Source: Coenobita brevimanus
Lineage: Eukaryota > Arthropoda > Malacostraca > Decapoda > Coenobitidae
Length of the DNA stretch: 64,000 nucleotides
NCBI GenBank assembly: GCA_032717465.1
Contig: CM064669.1
Location: 47,410,343-47,474,342, forward strand
Reading direction: 5' to 3'
In this document: positions 1 through 10,793 of the stretch, piece by piece
Layout of the letters: each line of letters opens with the position of its first letter
How positions within the stretch are numbered: the stretch's first letter is position 1
Notes under the pieces: generated by a model
What the model saw: the letters and a program-made list of their open reading frames with translations, nothing else
What the model was told of the DNA's origin: nothing
The model's database searches: none
Position numbers and translations under genes: made by a program

Positions 1-380
1 TTGACCTTTGACCAGATTTAAAAAATAGGTCTCCTCCTTGACTGGCCCTCAACCCTTTCATCACCTTCAGCTGAAACTGGATGAAAATAGTTTGAGTTAT
101 TTTGCCAACTAGCACTCAGACGGGTAGAACTTTGAAAACACGCCCGCGACCTGTTCACGTCTCTGAACTGAATCACTTCATTCTTACTCAGTCCTTAATC
201 ATTTCCTACATTGGTCGAAACTGGATAAAGACTGCGTAAGTTGATTTTGCATGGTCACCGCTTGAGGGCGTTCTTATCTTGACCTCTGACCTAATGTTCT
301 AAAAAAAAAAAAAGTAGATTTCTATAGAATATATTAATTGACAAATTTGGTTGAAATTGGTTAAAACCTGTTTGAGCTGC

Positions 381-384
<4 letters not shown>
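1..384. repeat. Degenerate ~140-bp tandem repeat abutting (AC)n
   Basis: Three diverged units begin with gaaactggat-like words near 73, 217 and 353. Each is followed about 20 bases later by a gttgattttg / gagctgctttt-like word, giving a spacing of 136-144 bp. The last unit runs straight into an (AC)n tract. Related sequence adjoins (GT)n tracts near 29.56 kb and 44.95 kb. No coding sequence is seen. The function is unknown. Confidence 0.5.

Positions 385-434
<50 letters not shown>
385..434. repeat. (AC)n microsatellite
   Basis: An uninterrupted AC dinucleotide run of about 25 units. The 170 bases after it carry no recognisable feature. Confidence 0.95.
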
Positions 435-435
<1 letters not shown>

Positions 436-601
436 GCCAAAAACGCAGGTGTAAAAATATCTTAAAACACCTCCTCAAAATTCAGTCGACGACTTTCATG
501 TCAGAAAGAAGACGAGGAATCAGACAAGCGTAAATATAATTCTCAGGAGTAGTGGCCTTGTATGGTAAAACAAATATATATATAATGCGAGAAGACTGTT
601 T

Positions 602-605
<4 letters not shown>

Positions 606-674
<69 letters not shown>

Positions 675-725
675 TAGGCATGAAAGAGAAGAGAATAAAT
701 ACACGTGAAGATGACAGGCAAACAG

Positions 726-763
<38 letters not shown>

Positions 764-1012
764 GAGAGGGGAGAGAATTAGGGTAACACCGAATGAAGGA
801 AGAGAATAAGTAAAGGCAATTATATGAAAGGCAGGAAGGGAGAGAGAGAGAGAGAGAGAGAATAGGGGAGGAAAAAGAGGCGTGAAGGAAGGAGATTACT
901 GCAGGAGTGACACAGACTGAATGAGAGGAGAAAGGAGGAGGAAGAAGAAGAAGAAGAAGAGGAGGAGGAGGAGGAGGAGGAGGAAGAAGAGGAGGAGGAG
1001 GAGACGAAGGAT
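606..1012. repeat. (GA)n and GAA/GGA purine tracts
   Basis: (GA)n runs lie at about 606-671, 730-761 and 841-861. They are followed by a GAA/GGA trinucleotide run at about 937-1003. All purines are on the + strand. Open frames here only translate the repeat. Confidence 0.92.
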
Positions 1013-1417
1013 GAAAAGGAGGTGGAAGAGGAAGAGGCCAAAAAAGCAATGCCTGTCGACTGAACGAAAGTCATCAATGCAGTCAATCAATTTTTTTTTC
1101 CAAGTCACAATCGTCCCCTAGAATCAGACACGCAACAGTCGAATTTACATCCTGGTCCCTAAATGCACAGCTGGATGAACAGGAACGTAGGTGAAACAGA
1201 TTTTGTCCCTGAATCTGACCGGTGCGGGAGTCGAAAAGTGAGAGGGAGAGAAAAGTTACCAGTCTGTATTGGCAGTGTTGGTGGAGAGGAGCGCCTTCAC
1301 GTGGTGGCACTGATTTGATTAACATATCCTCTCTTCTTCCACAGACCAAATGCCCCGTCGACACGGCCTAAGACACACCAACAAGTCCTCAACACATCTG
1401 ACCGGTGAGTAATAAGA
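1013..1417. other. Unassigned; carries a family D fragment
   Basis: Mostly unique-looking sequence. Positions 1292-1310 (cgccttcacgtggtggcac) match, on the opposite strand, the end of the family D repeat seen at 41.07 kb and 59.98 kb, so this is probably a truncated copy. No exon is recognised. Confidence 0.4.
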
Positions 1418-1640
1418 ATCAATAGACCTTTCACCTTAGCCTGGCTCAAAATTCCGTCCTCTTTAGCTTATTTCACGTAGTTCAGTAGCCAAATGAAAAA
1501 TGCTAAGGATCTGAATCTATTATATCTCGCTTCTTTGAGACTAGTGCCACATTTTAGCGTTAATCTATTGCTACATATCAACCTTTAAGATGCAAAGATG
1601 GCAATTCTAGGCCAAGTTACAGTGAAACGAGTATTGCGTC
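1418..1640 (+). mobile_element. Family B short inverted-repeat element, copy 1
   Basis: It starts with caccttagcctggctcaaaa and ends with the near-complement ggcaattctaggccaagtta, with a gactagtgccacatttta core between. At least nine other copies are in the window (16.8, 17.4, 21.7, 47.8, 48.5, 50.3, 58.05, 58.3 and 62.8 kb). Short length, imperfect terminal inverted repeats and no ORF fit a MITE. The superfamily is not identified. Confidence 0.65.
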
Positions 1641-1771
1641 CTGATAATAAAGTTTCAGACCCGCAGAGGATTAGCCTTCTGTTGGTGTGTTGTAGGTGAA
1701 ATACAGGTAATGAGCTTCCTTACCTTAGATAATTAAGTGTCTTAAGGGAGAGACGATGGTTATAAGGAGAG

Positions 1772-1823
1772 TTGAAAGAAGAAGAAGAAGATGATGATGA
1801 TGGTGATGATGATGATGATTATA

Positions 1824-1858
<35 letters not shown>

Positions 1859-1918
1859 GAAGGAGGAGGAGGAGGAGGAAAAGGAAAAGGAGGAGGAGGA
1901 GGAGAAGAAGAAGAAGAA

Positions 1919-1950
<32 letters not shown>

Positions 1951-1978
1951 GGAGGAGGAGGAGGAGGAGGAAAGGATG
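1772..1978. repeat. Compound GAA/GAT/GGA trinucleotide microsatellite
   Basis: Blocks of (GAA), (GAT), (GGA), (GAA), (GAT) and (GGA) follow each other in phase, so frames stay open as Glu/Asp or Met-rich runs. This is a simple repeat and not a protein. Confidence 0.93.
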
Positions 1979-2186
1979 ATCGAGATGAAAGTGAGAAGTG
2001 GAAGGAAAGAAAGAGAATTGGAGAGGAAAGAGAAATGAGGAAAAGAATGAGAAGAAGAGAGAATGAAAGAAGAAATAACCTAAATAAGGAAGTAGGGGAA
2101 GGGGGAAGGAATGAGGAAGGAAGGTGTGGGAATGAGAAGAGAAAAAAGGAAGGAAAATGAGGGAAAGATGTTTAAATTAACTGAAG

Positions 2187-2271
<85 letters not shown>

Positions 2272-2701
2272 AAGACAGGAGCGAAGAAGACGAGAGAGAG
2301 AGAGAAAAAAAAAAAAAAGAGGAAGGAAGGAGGATAAGAAAAATATACGGGAAGTAACATAGGAGCCACGGTGTAATGGAGGAGAGGAGGAAGGAGCACG
2401 GAAGGAAGGGGAGAGGAGGGGAGAAGGGAGGGGAAAGGAAGGAGGGAGTGGAGGAAAGAGAGAGGGGAGGAAGGGGGATTGAGAGGAGGGAGGGAGGGAG
2501 GAAGAGGGGAGGGAGGGAGAGAGAGGAGAGGGAGGAAGGAAGGAAGAGGGGAGAGTTACCTGTAATGGAGAGGTGAGTGAGGGGACGTGTGAGAGAAAAG
2601 GAGAAATGGAGGGAGGGGAGAGAGGGGAAAAAAGGTGGCAGGCTTGATGGAAGGGAAAGAGGGGAGGGTGGCAAGAAGGGCTGAGAGAGGGAAGGAAAAC
2701 A

Positions 2702-2748
<47 letters not shown>

Positions 2749-2750
2749 AC
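1979..2750. repeat. Purine-strand block with two (GA)n cores
   Basis: Nearly continuous G+A on the + strand, with uninterrupted (GA)n at about 2190-2268 and 2704-2747. The 233-residue minus-strand frame across it is a Ser/Leu/Pro-rich translation of the tract and is rejected as a gene. Confidence 0.88.
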
Positions 2751-2751
2751 A

Positions 2752-3060
2752 GGCCTTACAGGAGAGTACAAAGGCCAGCATACAGCAACAAATGTAACGG
2801 TCTTATGGGGTTATTTGTTGTAGGGAAGACTGCGACTATGATATCTAATTCTATGAGATGAAGATAAGGATAAGAGAGCAAGAAGGCTTCCCCCCGCCCA
2901 CCAAACCCTCTACCCGAAGCCGGCAGGAAAAACTGAGATGGACCAGCAGCATAGGAAAGACAAAAAAAAAAAGTATTCAGCACAAACCTAATCTGTATGG
3001 GATAGGTAAAATAATCACACAGCATTGCACTACTGCTACATTCTCCACTACCTGAAAGAG
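2752..3060 (+). mobile_element. Family G interspersed repeat, copy 1
   Basis: It shares an ordered series of words with 19.44-19.75 kb: cagcaaca, gtcttatgg, a ttgttgtagggaaga-like word, aaggataagagagcaagaag, ccaccaaaccctct, gaaaaactgagatgg, and a terminal acctgaaagag. The 4.68-4.83 kb region holds part of the same series. There is no ORF, and no terminal repeat or tail is evident, so the class is unknown. Confidence 0.6.
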
Positions 3061-3197
3061 AGGAAAAGTAAGTTAGTCAGAATTTTATGTTATTCAGCCA
3101 CGAATGTGTTTAACTGGGAATTCGCAGCCAGATAACGTTTAGAAACCATTACTGAATTGCAGTCTGTCACGTTTGGAGGAAATTTGTTCCATATGTG

Positions 3198-3283
3198 GCA
3201 TTGGACAGCCCGACATGGAGGCGATTTGTTTGTGGCCATCCCTTACGGGATTGAGGGGTCTGGCAATAGACAGACAGACAGAT
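3198..3283 (+). mobile_element. 5'-truncated 3' end of the RTE-like LINE, CAGA tail
   Basis: This 86-bp piece matches the last part of the LINE at 41.36-42.65 kb: gacatggaggcgatttgttt, then gtggcca, then gggattgaggggtctggcaa, ending in a tetranucleotide tail of ATAGACAGACAGACAG. It has ccttacggg where the longer copy has ccaacggg, one base more, which shifts the terminal reading frame. Extreme 5' truncation is typical of LINE insertion. Confidence 0.72.
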
Positions 3284-3399
3284 GTTGTCACCTCTGCTGA
3301 AGAAAAAGTGTTTTGCGTCATTAGACTGAAAACGTTTTCCGATGATTTTTTATAACCATTATTTTTAGTGTTATTTGACAGGTTTATTGTAAAGTAATT

Positions 3400-3650
3400 A
3401 TCGACTGTCAATTTGTCATGTTGCTAAAGAATGTTGAACTTGAGTGAGACCACCTCGCAGTCTGCACTTTGACAAATAACTTCAGCACATCTAAACGCTC
3501 CTCATATGCCTTGTTCCTTAACCTGGATATCATTTTTAATTTCTTCTTCGCCTCTCCATGTCTTTCTTGTAATAAGGTGACCAAAACTGAACACAGTACT
3601 ACAGATGGGGGTGTACTACAGTCGATCAAATTTCCGTGTTTAATACTTAG
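3400..3650 (-). mobile_element. CR1-like LINE C-terminal relic
   Basis: The minus strand reads a segment containing SVLVTLLQERH and then RLRNKAYEERLDVLKLF. This resembles the post-reverse-transcriptase region of CR1-type LINEs, where a yard such as GLxHKSxEERLxxLxLF is conserved. The catalytic RT motifs are absent, so only the 3' part is present. There is no intact ORF beyond this patch. Assignment is from remembered family motifs only, and the clade could be wrong. Confidence 0.45.
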
Positions 3651-3883
3651 CTTTGCCAATCCTCTCTGTACTTGGTGTGAGCTGCGGGAGGTTCGATGCT
3701 AAGACAGGAACCAGCCTCAGGTGAAAAGGAGAGGTGCAGAGGATGACCGGGGCTTGTGGGTGGTTGGAGGGAGTACAGTACGGAGGTTGAGAGGGAGGTG
3801 GGTGTTTGGGTATAAAATTGGAACATCACACAGGAGTTACCTTTTTAGATATAACGCACAATAAAGAGAGGATTGGCAAAGCT
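3649..3883. repeat. Exact 19-bp inverted repeat with 197-bp spacer
   Basis: The word agctttgccaatcctctct at 3649-3667 recurs as its exact reverse complement at 3865-3883. The match does not extend clearly beyond 19 bp. The spacer contains no ORF of note. It may mark ends of a small element, but a target-site duplication was not established. Confidence 0.6.
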
Positions 3884-4017
3884 GCGAGGAAGTGTTAAAC
3901 GGGGAAGCCTGGCCGACTGTACGAGGTGAAAACGATATTCTCCGAGTTTAATCATATGCTCCAGACGAGAAGGTGGTTTGGATATTTCTGCCGTAGTCGT
4001 ATGAGTGAGAGAAAAGA

Positions 4018-4027
4018 ACTGTACAGC

Positions 4028-4068
<41 letters not shown>

Positions 4069-4360
4069 GTACGACAGAGAACAGAAAAGGTGGGAGTGAG
4101 AGAAAGGGAGAGGGAGAGGAAAACCAGAGATGAAAGGAGAATAGAAGAGAGAAAAACGAAGAAGTGATAGAAGAGAAAGAGGGAGGGATGAGCAAAGGTG
4201 AGAGAAGATGAAAGAGAGAGATAAAACTTAGCAGAAGAAGAGGAGGGGAGACCTGAGTGAGGGTGTGCGTGTGAGAGAGAGAGAGGAGGGATGAGAGTGA
4301 GAGAGGGGTGGGATGAAAGAGAGGAAGTAAAGGAAGAGGGGACGAATGAGGAGAGGAACT
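4018..4360. repeat. Purine-rich block with (GA)n
   Basis: An uninterrupted (GA)n run at about 4029-4064 is followed by 300 bp of G+A-rich sequence. The long minus-strand frames covering it are low-complexity Ser/Leu/His translations. Confidence 0.85.
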
Positions 4361-4364
4361 GAAG

Positions 4365-4830
4365 GAACACAAAGGAGAGCAAACAGCAATAGAATGTAGC
4401 AGATTTGTTTTCATCTGACAGACATGAGACATTTTCACAACTTTAGCGGAAGGAGAGGAGGGGAGAGTTGAGTGCATGAGGGTGTGCGTGTGAGAGAGAG
4501 TGGAGGGGTGGGTGAGAGCGTGGCATAATGTAAGTTGATGATCCTTATTTCTGCAGTAAGTATGCGTCTCCTTGGTAATTTGAAAAGCAGTCTTCCTCTC
4601 TGAGAACACTTGACCATAAACTGAGTTGAAAGAGGGTTATAGTTCTTTTTGAGCTTGCAGTCAACGTAGGTGGAGAAGTGCAAAAGAAAAATAACAGCAG
4701 ATTAGCGGTCTTTTCTAGGCTGTTACAGGGAAGATTCTGGCAAGGGTACCTGCATCTTAAATTGAAGATTAAGATAGTAAAGCAAGAAGGGAAAGGTGAA
4801 AGGGAGATAGGCAGGAATGTGAAGGGAATC
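4365..4830 (+). mobile_element. Family G repeat, diverged copy 2
   Basis: Positions 4370-4400 carry aggagagcaaacagcaatag. Positions 4690-4790 carry cagattagcggtcttttcta, ggctgttacagggaaga and taagatagtaaagcaagaag, in the same order as the 19.44 kb copy. An unrelated stretch with a second purine patch separates the two parts, so the copy is interrupted or rearranged. Confidence 0.45.
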
Positions 4831-4919
4831 ATCTGAAGCGAATTTAATCCCAGCTGGAATGGAACCTTCATGTTTCCATAAATGATATTAAGCAAGATTG
4901 GTAACTATTATCTAAACGA

Positions 4920-6185
4920 ATAACTCAGGGTTCAGTACTTGGTCCCTTCTCGCATGCTGCATGTAAAACTAATTTAGGCTCAGGAGTCACTAGCTGTGTT
5001 AGTAAGATTCCTAACTATACAGGTATATTAAAACTGAGATACGTCATTAACTCGACATGCGACTGTGATTGACTTCGGAGGAATCTCAGCATGCAATGAA
5101 AATGGTCTAAGGACTGGTAGCTGAAGTTGAAACCAGCCTGTTTTGTAATCGGGTCTGCTGGACCTCCAGAAAAGTGACTACATACCGGTAAATAAAAAAA
5201 TCAGGTGAAAAATCAGGTGATGCTTTGTAGTCCCCCAGGGTTGAGCGAGACGGCAGTGTTCGGCAATACCCAGGCTGGTGGAGAGAATTTAAGTGCCGAG
5301 AAATTTTAGAGAAACTAAATTATCTCGAAAATTCTTCATACTACAACAGACTTGAGGGGCACAAACCTCCCTCCAAAACTAGATATTAATCCCCCACACA
5401 TTCCCAAAAGTTGAATACGAGTGTCTGCAAAGTATAAAAACTTATCAAATTTCACGACTGAGAATGAGTCCTGCAGAACGAAAATATAGGGTGGTGTGAT
5501 GCCGAGCGTTTGGTTGGCTGACGTAAGATATTTGGGTCCATAGAAATGCGGAACCTCGGTCATTCGGTCACTCAGTAACTCAGTGATAGAGGCGTATCTA
5601 GACCCAGCCGCTGAGAAGGTCCGGCAATTAGAGCAGTGTAATTTGGGAAAGACTATCAGAAAAACATTAAAGTCAGAAGGATGATTCGTATGATCCATGC
5701 TTAACAAGGGAATAAAACATGGATGGCAGTGTATTAATGCACGAAGTATAGGAAATTAGCTCTTAGGCTTTACATCTACAAGTGGAGTAACAGGACTTCC
5801 GGTGTAAAAGTATAGCATGATCTAATTTGAGCAAGGTTAGTCTTAAATTATGCGTTGCTATTATGGTGTCCGTAACATAGAATGGATATAAATTCATTTG
5901 AAAGTATACAGAGAAGAATGACGAATATTATACCCAGCATACGAAACTTTCACATGAATATTAAAGGAAAAAATGTATAAATATGTGAGTTGGTTAGACA
6001 GGCAGTTCAGTGGAGGGTAATAGCAGCTTGAAGTTCATGCTTAGATCAGGATAAACGAAGAGATGAAGTAAGGAAGAGCTTCATAGTAACTTAAAATTAT
6101 ACAGAAAAGAGAGAAATCGAAAAAAATGGCTTGAAAAACAGAAATATCATTTTTGAATGAATTCGTTAAGGAAGTAGTTTGGATT
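4920..6185 (+). mobile_element. Heavily decayed CR1/jockey-type LINE relic
   Basis: Forward translation with frame changes gives RT-like patches. Near 4932 there is SVLGPF (RT motif B-like), then NLGSGVTSCVSK, then a CDCD-LRRNLS patch and a WSKDW-LKL-like patch. These are typical of the finger/palm region after the catalytic box in CR1-like elements, but the xADD box itself is lost. Near 5820-6000 another frame gives an LNYALLLWCP patch and then SIQRRMTNIIPSIRNFHMN, which matches the QRRxTxxIPxxR thumb motif. Many stops and frameshifts make it non-functional. The middle (5200-5800) is not recognised. Confidence 0.55.
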
Positions 6186-6349
6186 CAGAGTAATATACGA
6201 GATTCATAAAATACCTGTAGTACGTTTACTCTAACCTGGCGAAGATCTGTAACCCCTTGTGGCTCTGTTGATGGCCAGGTGTAGTCAGACTGGTGGGTTG
6301 ATTTGACTCTTTGACCCGCTGACTCATTTTTACCTTATAACTAGTGTGA

Positions 6350-6468
6350 AGGGAAGAAGGTATGGAATGGGACGAAGGGAGGGAGCGGAGGGAAGAAAAA
6401 TGGGATGGGAGGGAAGTGGAGGGAAGGAGTGAGGCATGGGAAGAGGTAAAAGAACGAGGGCATGGTTT

Positions 6469-6499
<31 letters not shown>

Positions 6500-6855
6500 G
6501 AGGGAGGGAGGGAGGGGGGAGAATGAAAAAGTTAGAAAGGAACGAAGTAAGCAGAAGGAAAGATAAAATGGAGTATATGAAAATAAAGGCGAGGAAGAAG
6601 GAAAGAAGAAAGAGAAATGAAGGTATGAAAGGAGGAAGGGAGAAGAATGAGATGAAATGAAGAGGGAAACAGGAAGAGAGAAGTGAAGGGAAGGATGAGT
6701 GAAGAAAGAGGGATGAATGTGAAGGTAGGGAAATGAAGAAAGAAGACAGGAACGATGAGAAGAAAAGGAGGAGTAAAGAAAGAAGAAAAAAAATGAAGGA
6801 GAAGTAAAGGAAGAAGCAGAAAAAAATGAAGGAGGAGGAGGAGGAAGAGGAGGAG

Positions 6856-6912
<57 letters not shown>

Positions 6913-7747
6913 GAGGGAGAGGGAGGGGGGGATGGGAGCGTTAAGGTAGTGAGAGGGAAAAAGGAACGTGAGAGAAGGAGGGAAGAAAAGAATGAAAGTG
7001 GAGAGAAGGAGGGGAGAGAAAAATATGGAGGCGGAGGGAAGAGATCGGTAAGGGAGAGGGAAGAGGGGGGGGAGGTGGAGGGGAACGGGGGGCCAGGGAA
7101 GGAAGGAGGGAAAGAAGGGAAGGGGAAGAGGGTGAGGGAGAGGGGAGGATGAAGGTGAGAGTTAGGAGAAAGGAGAGGAGGGGAAGGGGAGGGGGAAGAG
7201 GGCGGGAGGGGAAAGAGAGGGGAGAGGAGAGAGGGGAGGGGAAAGTGAGGGGTAATGGAGAGGTGAGGGAGGTAAAAAATAGTGAAGACATTTTTTACTC
7301 TCGTGGTAACAAGGTAAACAGAGGGGAGTCAGTCAGGGATAGGGAGGGAGGGGAGGGGAAAGGAGGGGAGAGGGGAGAGTGAGAGAGGAGAGGGAGAAGG
7401 AGGGGAGAGGGGAGAGTGAGAGAGGAGAGTAGAGAAGAGGAGAGGGAAAGGAAAGAAGGAGGGGAGAGGGAATGGATGGAGGGAGAGGAGAGGAAAGGGA
7501 ATGGAAGGAAGGAGAGGAGAGGAGAAGAGAGAATGGAAGGAAGGAGAGGAGAGGAGAGAACAGACGAGACGAAAAGAGAGACGAAAGGAAGGGAGAAGAG
7601 AAGAGAGGAGAGGAGAGGAAGAGGGAGAAGAGAGAAGAGTTGAAAGAAGAGGAAGACAGAGGGGGAAAGGAAATGAGAAAAAAGAGAGAGAAGTAAGGAA
7701 GGGAAGAGAAAGAAAAAGAAGGGAATGGGAAAAAAAAGAGTTCATTC

Positions 7748-7789
<42 letters not shown>

Positions 7790-8036
7790 CAAAAAGGGAC
7801 TGGAGGGAAGAAGAGAAGAGAGAAGAAGAGTAAGAAAGACGAAGGTAAAGTGATGGAGAATGGAGTAAAGAGAGAGAGAAAGGGAAGGGGAGAGGAGAGA
7901 GTAGGGATAGGAGGAGGAGGAGGAGGAAAAATAATGATAGGGGAAGGGAGGAAAGAGAGAGAGAGTGAGAGAGAACGAATGAGGGCAAGTGAGAAGTATA
8001 ACTGGAGAGAGGAGGGGAGGGGGTGAGGGAAAACAA

Positions 8037-8071
<35 letters not shown>

Positions 8072-8196
8072 GATGATGATGATGATGATGATGACGGTAT
8101 GAATATTTAATGATGCAATGATATGATGATGATTATGATGACAGTGATGATGGTATAATTTTTTACTGATGTTACGATATGATGGTGATGATGATA

Positions 8197-8284
<88 letters not shown>

Positions 8285-8570
8285 GGTAAAACAACAGTAA
8301 AGGTAAAGGAAATCTCCAGCCATGAAAAGTAAACAGGAAAAAAGAAAGCGATAATAAAGACACAAAAAAGTGCAGAAATAAAGTCCAGAAAGGGAAGAGG
8401 AGGGGGAGAGGAAGGAGGAAAAGAGGAGGCGTAGAGAGAGAGAGAGAGAGAGAGAGAGAATAGTCGAGAGGAAGTGCAAGAAAGACACAGGAAGTGGAGG
8501 AGGCTGGAAGAAAAGAGAGAGAGCAAGCGTGAGTGAGGGAGAAGGAAAGCGAAGAAAGAAAGAAAGACTG
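6350..8570. repeat. 2.2-kb purine strand with nested (GA)n and (GAT)n
   Basis: The + strand is overwhelmingly G+A. (GA)n cores lie near 6469-6495, 6858-6891, 7750-7788, 8039-8068, 8235-8281 and 8433-8460. (GACA)n lies near 6890-6910, and (GAT)n near 8070-8094 and 8196-8236. Short AT-containing interruptions occur at 8090-8190 and 8280-8400. The 318-residue minus-strand frame is low-complexity. There is no gene here. Confidence 0.9.
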
Positions 8571-8597
8571 AGAAGAAAAAAATATGGCTTTAGAATG

Positions 8598-8607
8598 GTG
8601 TGTGTGT

Positions 8608-8671
<64 letters not shown>

Positions 8672-8746
8672 TCCCATGTTGTGTAACGCAGGCCCCACCG
8701 TTCAAAAGGGGGGGGGGGAGGTCATCAAGCAAGCCTCTAATGGGGT

Positions 8747-8781
<35 letters not shown>
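8598..8781. repeat. (GT)n then (GA)n microsatellites
   Basis: A (GT)n run at about 8598-8669 is followed by about 80 bp of unique sequence with a G run, then (GA)n at about 8751-8781. Confidence 0.93.
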
Positions 8782-8783
<2 letters not shown>

Positions 8784-8898
8784 ATTTGTTATCACTGGAT
8801 GTTTGTGGGTTTCTAATCTGCAAGTTATCTCTGAGTGTGTTATCAACGATGGGCAGATTGAGGCATGTTCTCTGTGTTATCTGCCTTGGTGTTCTCTG

Positions 8899-9408
8899 AG
8901 TGTGTTATCTGTGGGTGTGTTATCAGTGGGTGTGTTATGTGTGGGTGTGTTATCAGTGGGTGTGTTATGTGTGGGTGTGTTATCAGTGGGTGTGTTACAT
9001 GTGGGTGTGTTATGTGTGGGTGTGTTATCAGTCGGTGTGTTATCTGTGGGTGTGTTATCAGTGGGTGTGTTATGTGTGGGTGTGTTATGTGTGGGTGTGT
9101 TATGTGTGGGTGTGTTATCAGTGGGTGTGTTATCTGTGGGTGTGTTATCAGTGGGTGTGTTATGTGTGGGTGTGTTATCTGTGGGTGTGTTATCTGTGGG
9201 TGTGTTATGTGTGGGTGTGTTATGTGTGGGTGTGTTATGTGTGGGTGTGTTATCTGTGGGTGTGTTATGTGTGGGTGTGTTATCTTTGGGTGTGTTATCT
9301 TTGGGTGTGTTATCTGTGGGTGTGTTATCAGTGGGTGTGTTATCAGTCGGTGTGTTATCAGTCGGTGTGTTATCAGTCGGTGTGTTATCTGTGGGTGTGC
9401 TATCTCTG
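8899..9408 (+). repeat. 15-bp minisatellite, about 34 units
   Basis: The unit is ggtgtgttatNNgtg. Variation is concentrated at the two positions after TTAT (gt, ca, ct), with a few GTC or TTTG endings. Because 15 is a multiple of 3 and no indel occurs across about 510 bp, all three + frames stay open and give 5-residue repeats (GVLSV/GVLCV, GCVMC/GCVIS, WVCYV/WVCYQ). These frames are by-products of the repeat. The unit decays on both flanks (8830-8898 and 9409-9740). Confidence 0.93.
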
Positions 9409-9536
9409 TGTTACGTCTGGGTGTTTTTTTTTAGTGTGTTATGTGCGGGGTGTTTTACATGTGAGTGTGTTATAAGTGTGTGAGTTATAAGTGAGTGTGT
9501 TATCTGTGTTGGTTTGTTGACCGTGTGTGTGTGTGT

Positions 9537-9579
<43 letters not shown>

Positions 9580-9780
9580 TAATTCTGTGAGTGAGTTATC
9601 TACGGGGGTTATCAGTGTGTGTGTGTCATTTGCGGGTGTGTTATTAATGTGTTATCAGTGTGTATTGTGCTTAATTGTTTTGTGCGTGATTGGGTTTAGT
9701 TATTGTTATTACGTTATTTGTGGGTTTGATAGTGGTAGGTGATAAAGATAATGATTCTCTCTCTCTCTCTCTCTCTCTCA
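9409..9780. repeat. GT-rich flank with (GT)n and (CT)n
   Basis: Diverged gtgtgttat-type words continue from the 15-bp array. A (GT)n run at about 9523-9578 follows, then scattered gtgtgttatc words, then (CT)n at about 9754-9779. Confidence 0.8.
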
Positions 9781-10047
9781 AACATCAGAATCTCCATCCC
9801 ATTTTCTTTTTGCTTTCTCGTAAGCGCCATTAACATTTCGAAAACGCTAATTCTTGCAATATTATCAGCACTATCAATATTGCACGTGAGGGAGGCAATG
9901 AAACTAGTGAATGTGGCAGCGAGGCCTGGATCCCTCCCTCATGGCGGTAATCAGAGCTCCAAAACAAATCAAACAGCGTAGACCCCCATGAAAATCGTAT
10001 AATGGGGGACTTGCGTATTCTATCAACACATTAAATCCGCAATGTTG

Positions 10048-10050
<3 letters not shown>
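9781..10050. other. No recognised feature
   Basis: Unique-looking sequence of mixed composition. An 80-residue frame starts upstream but has no recognisable domain. Nothing is supported here. Confidence 0.4.
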
Positions 10051-10105
<55 letters not shown>

Positions 10106-10151
10106 TGAGTGGACCTGTTAAAGATGAAGTGGTCGTGAGAGATGGGTGACT

Positions 10152-10194
<43 letters not shown>

Positions 10195-10280
10195 CAGACA
10201 GACAGAGACAGAGACAGAGAGAGTGTAGATAGATATAAAAGCAGACGGACAGACAGACAGACAGACAAAAAACTTCATGA

Positions 10281-10337
<57 letters not shown>

Positions 10338-10453
10338 GATTTGCGTGTAATAAATAGATTGATACGTAGGTAGGGAGGTAGGTAGGCAGGTAGCTAGGTA
10401 GGTAGGTAGGTCGATCAGTGAATTGGTCGAGAAATGATAGATATATAGACAGA

Positions 10454-10500
<47 letters not shown>

Positions 10501-10519
10501 AGAGAGAGAGAGAGAGAGC
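10051..10519. repeat. Compound microsatellite cluster GT / GA / GACA / GGTA / GT / GA
   Basis: In order: (GT)n 10051-10104, (GA)n 10155-10186, (GACA)n patches to about 10265, (GT)n 10283-10332, (TAGG)n about 10365-10412, (GT)n 10456-10496 and (GA)n 10499-10519. Only short unique spacers separate them. Confidence 0.92.
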
Positions 10520-10669
10520 TGCGTGCGTCAGTTTCAGTACGACATATTGAAAACGAATACACAGCGAATGACAAAACAATTTCCTGGTTTTGCACTTTGA
10601 TGATTTAGAGCCAACCAGACAAATGAACGGCTCACCTCCCACTACATATTGCCAGTGCCCGAGCCTCAC

Positions 10670-10790
10670 CGGGAGAAGCTTTCACGTATTCCACCACCCA
10701 GGCTTATTCTGTAGTCTTGCTGCTGTAGGGCGAGGCTGTTGAGCTTTTGGAGAGCGTCATTGATAGCGAGGGGTTTGAGGGTGGTGATGA
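10670..10790 (-). CDS. Candidate cellular exon (unrecognised), partial
   Basis: The minus strand reads LKPLAINDALQKLNSLALQ and continues QQDYRISLGGGIRESFS. This is a balanced, non-repetitive amino-acid mix unlike the translated repeats around it. The frame stops at a TGA lying inside CCG|GTGAGG, which fits a splice donor with the exon ending at 10670. Upstream, at higher coordinates, it merges into a (CAT)n tract that would read as Ser or His runs, and no clear acceptor is seen. The protein is not recognised. It could equally be chance, because it is only about 40 residues long. Confidence 0.22.
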
Positions 10791-10793
10791 TTG

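Noticed and set aside
5336..5707. 123-codon minus-strand frame with varied composition
   Set aside because: It lies inside a decayed LINE read in the opposite direction. There is no known motif or splice context.
8584..9483. 299-codon frame with GVLSV/GVLCV pentapeptide repeats
   Set aside because: All three frames are open because the 15-bp unit is a multiple of three and lacks stops. No initiation context or flanking coding sequence is present.
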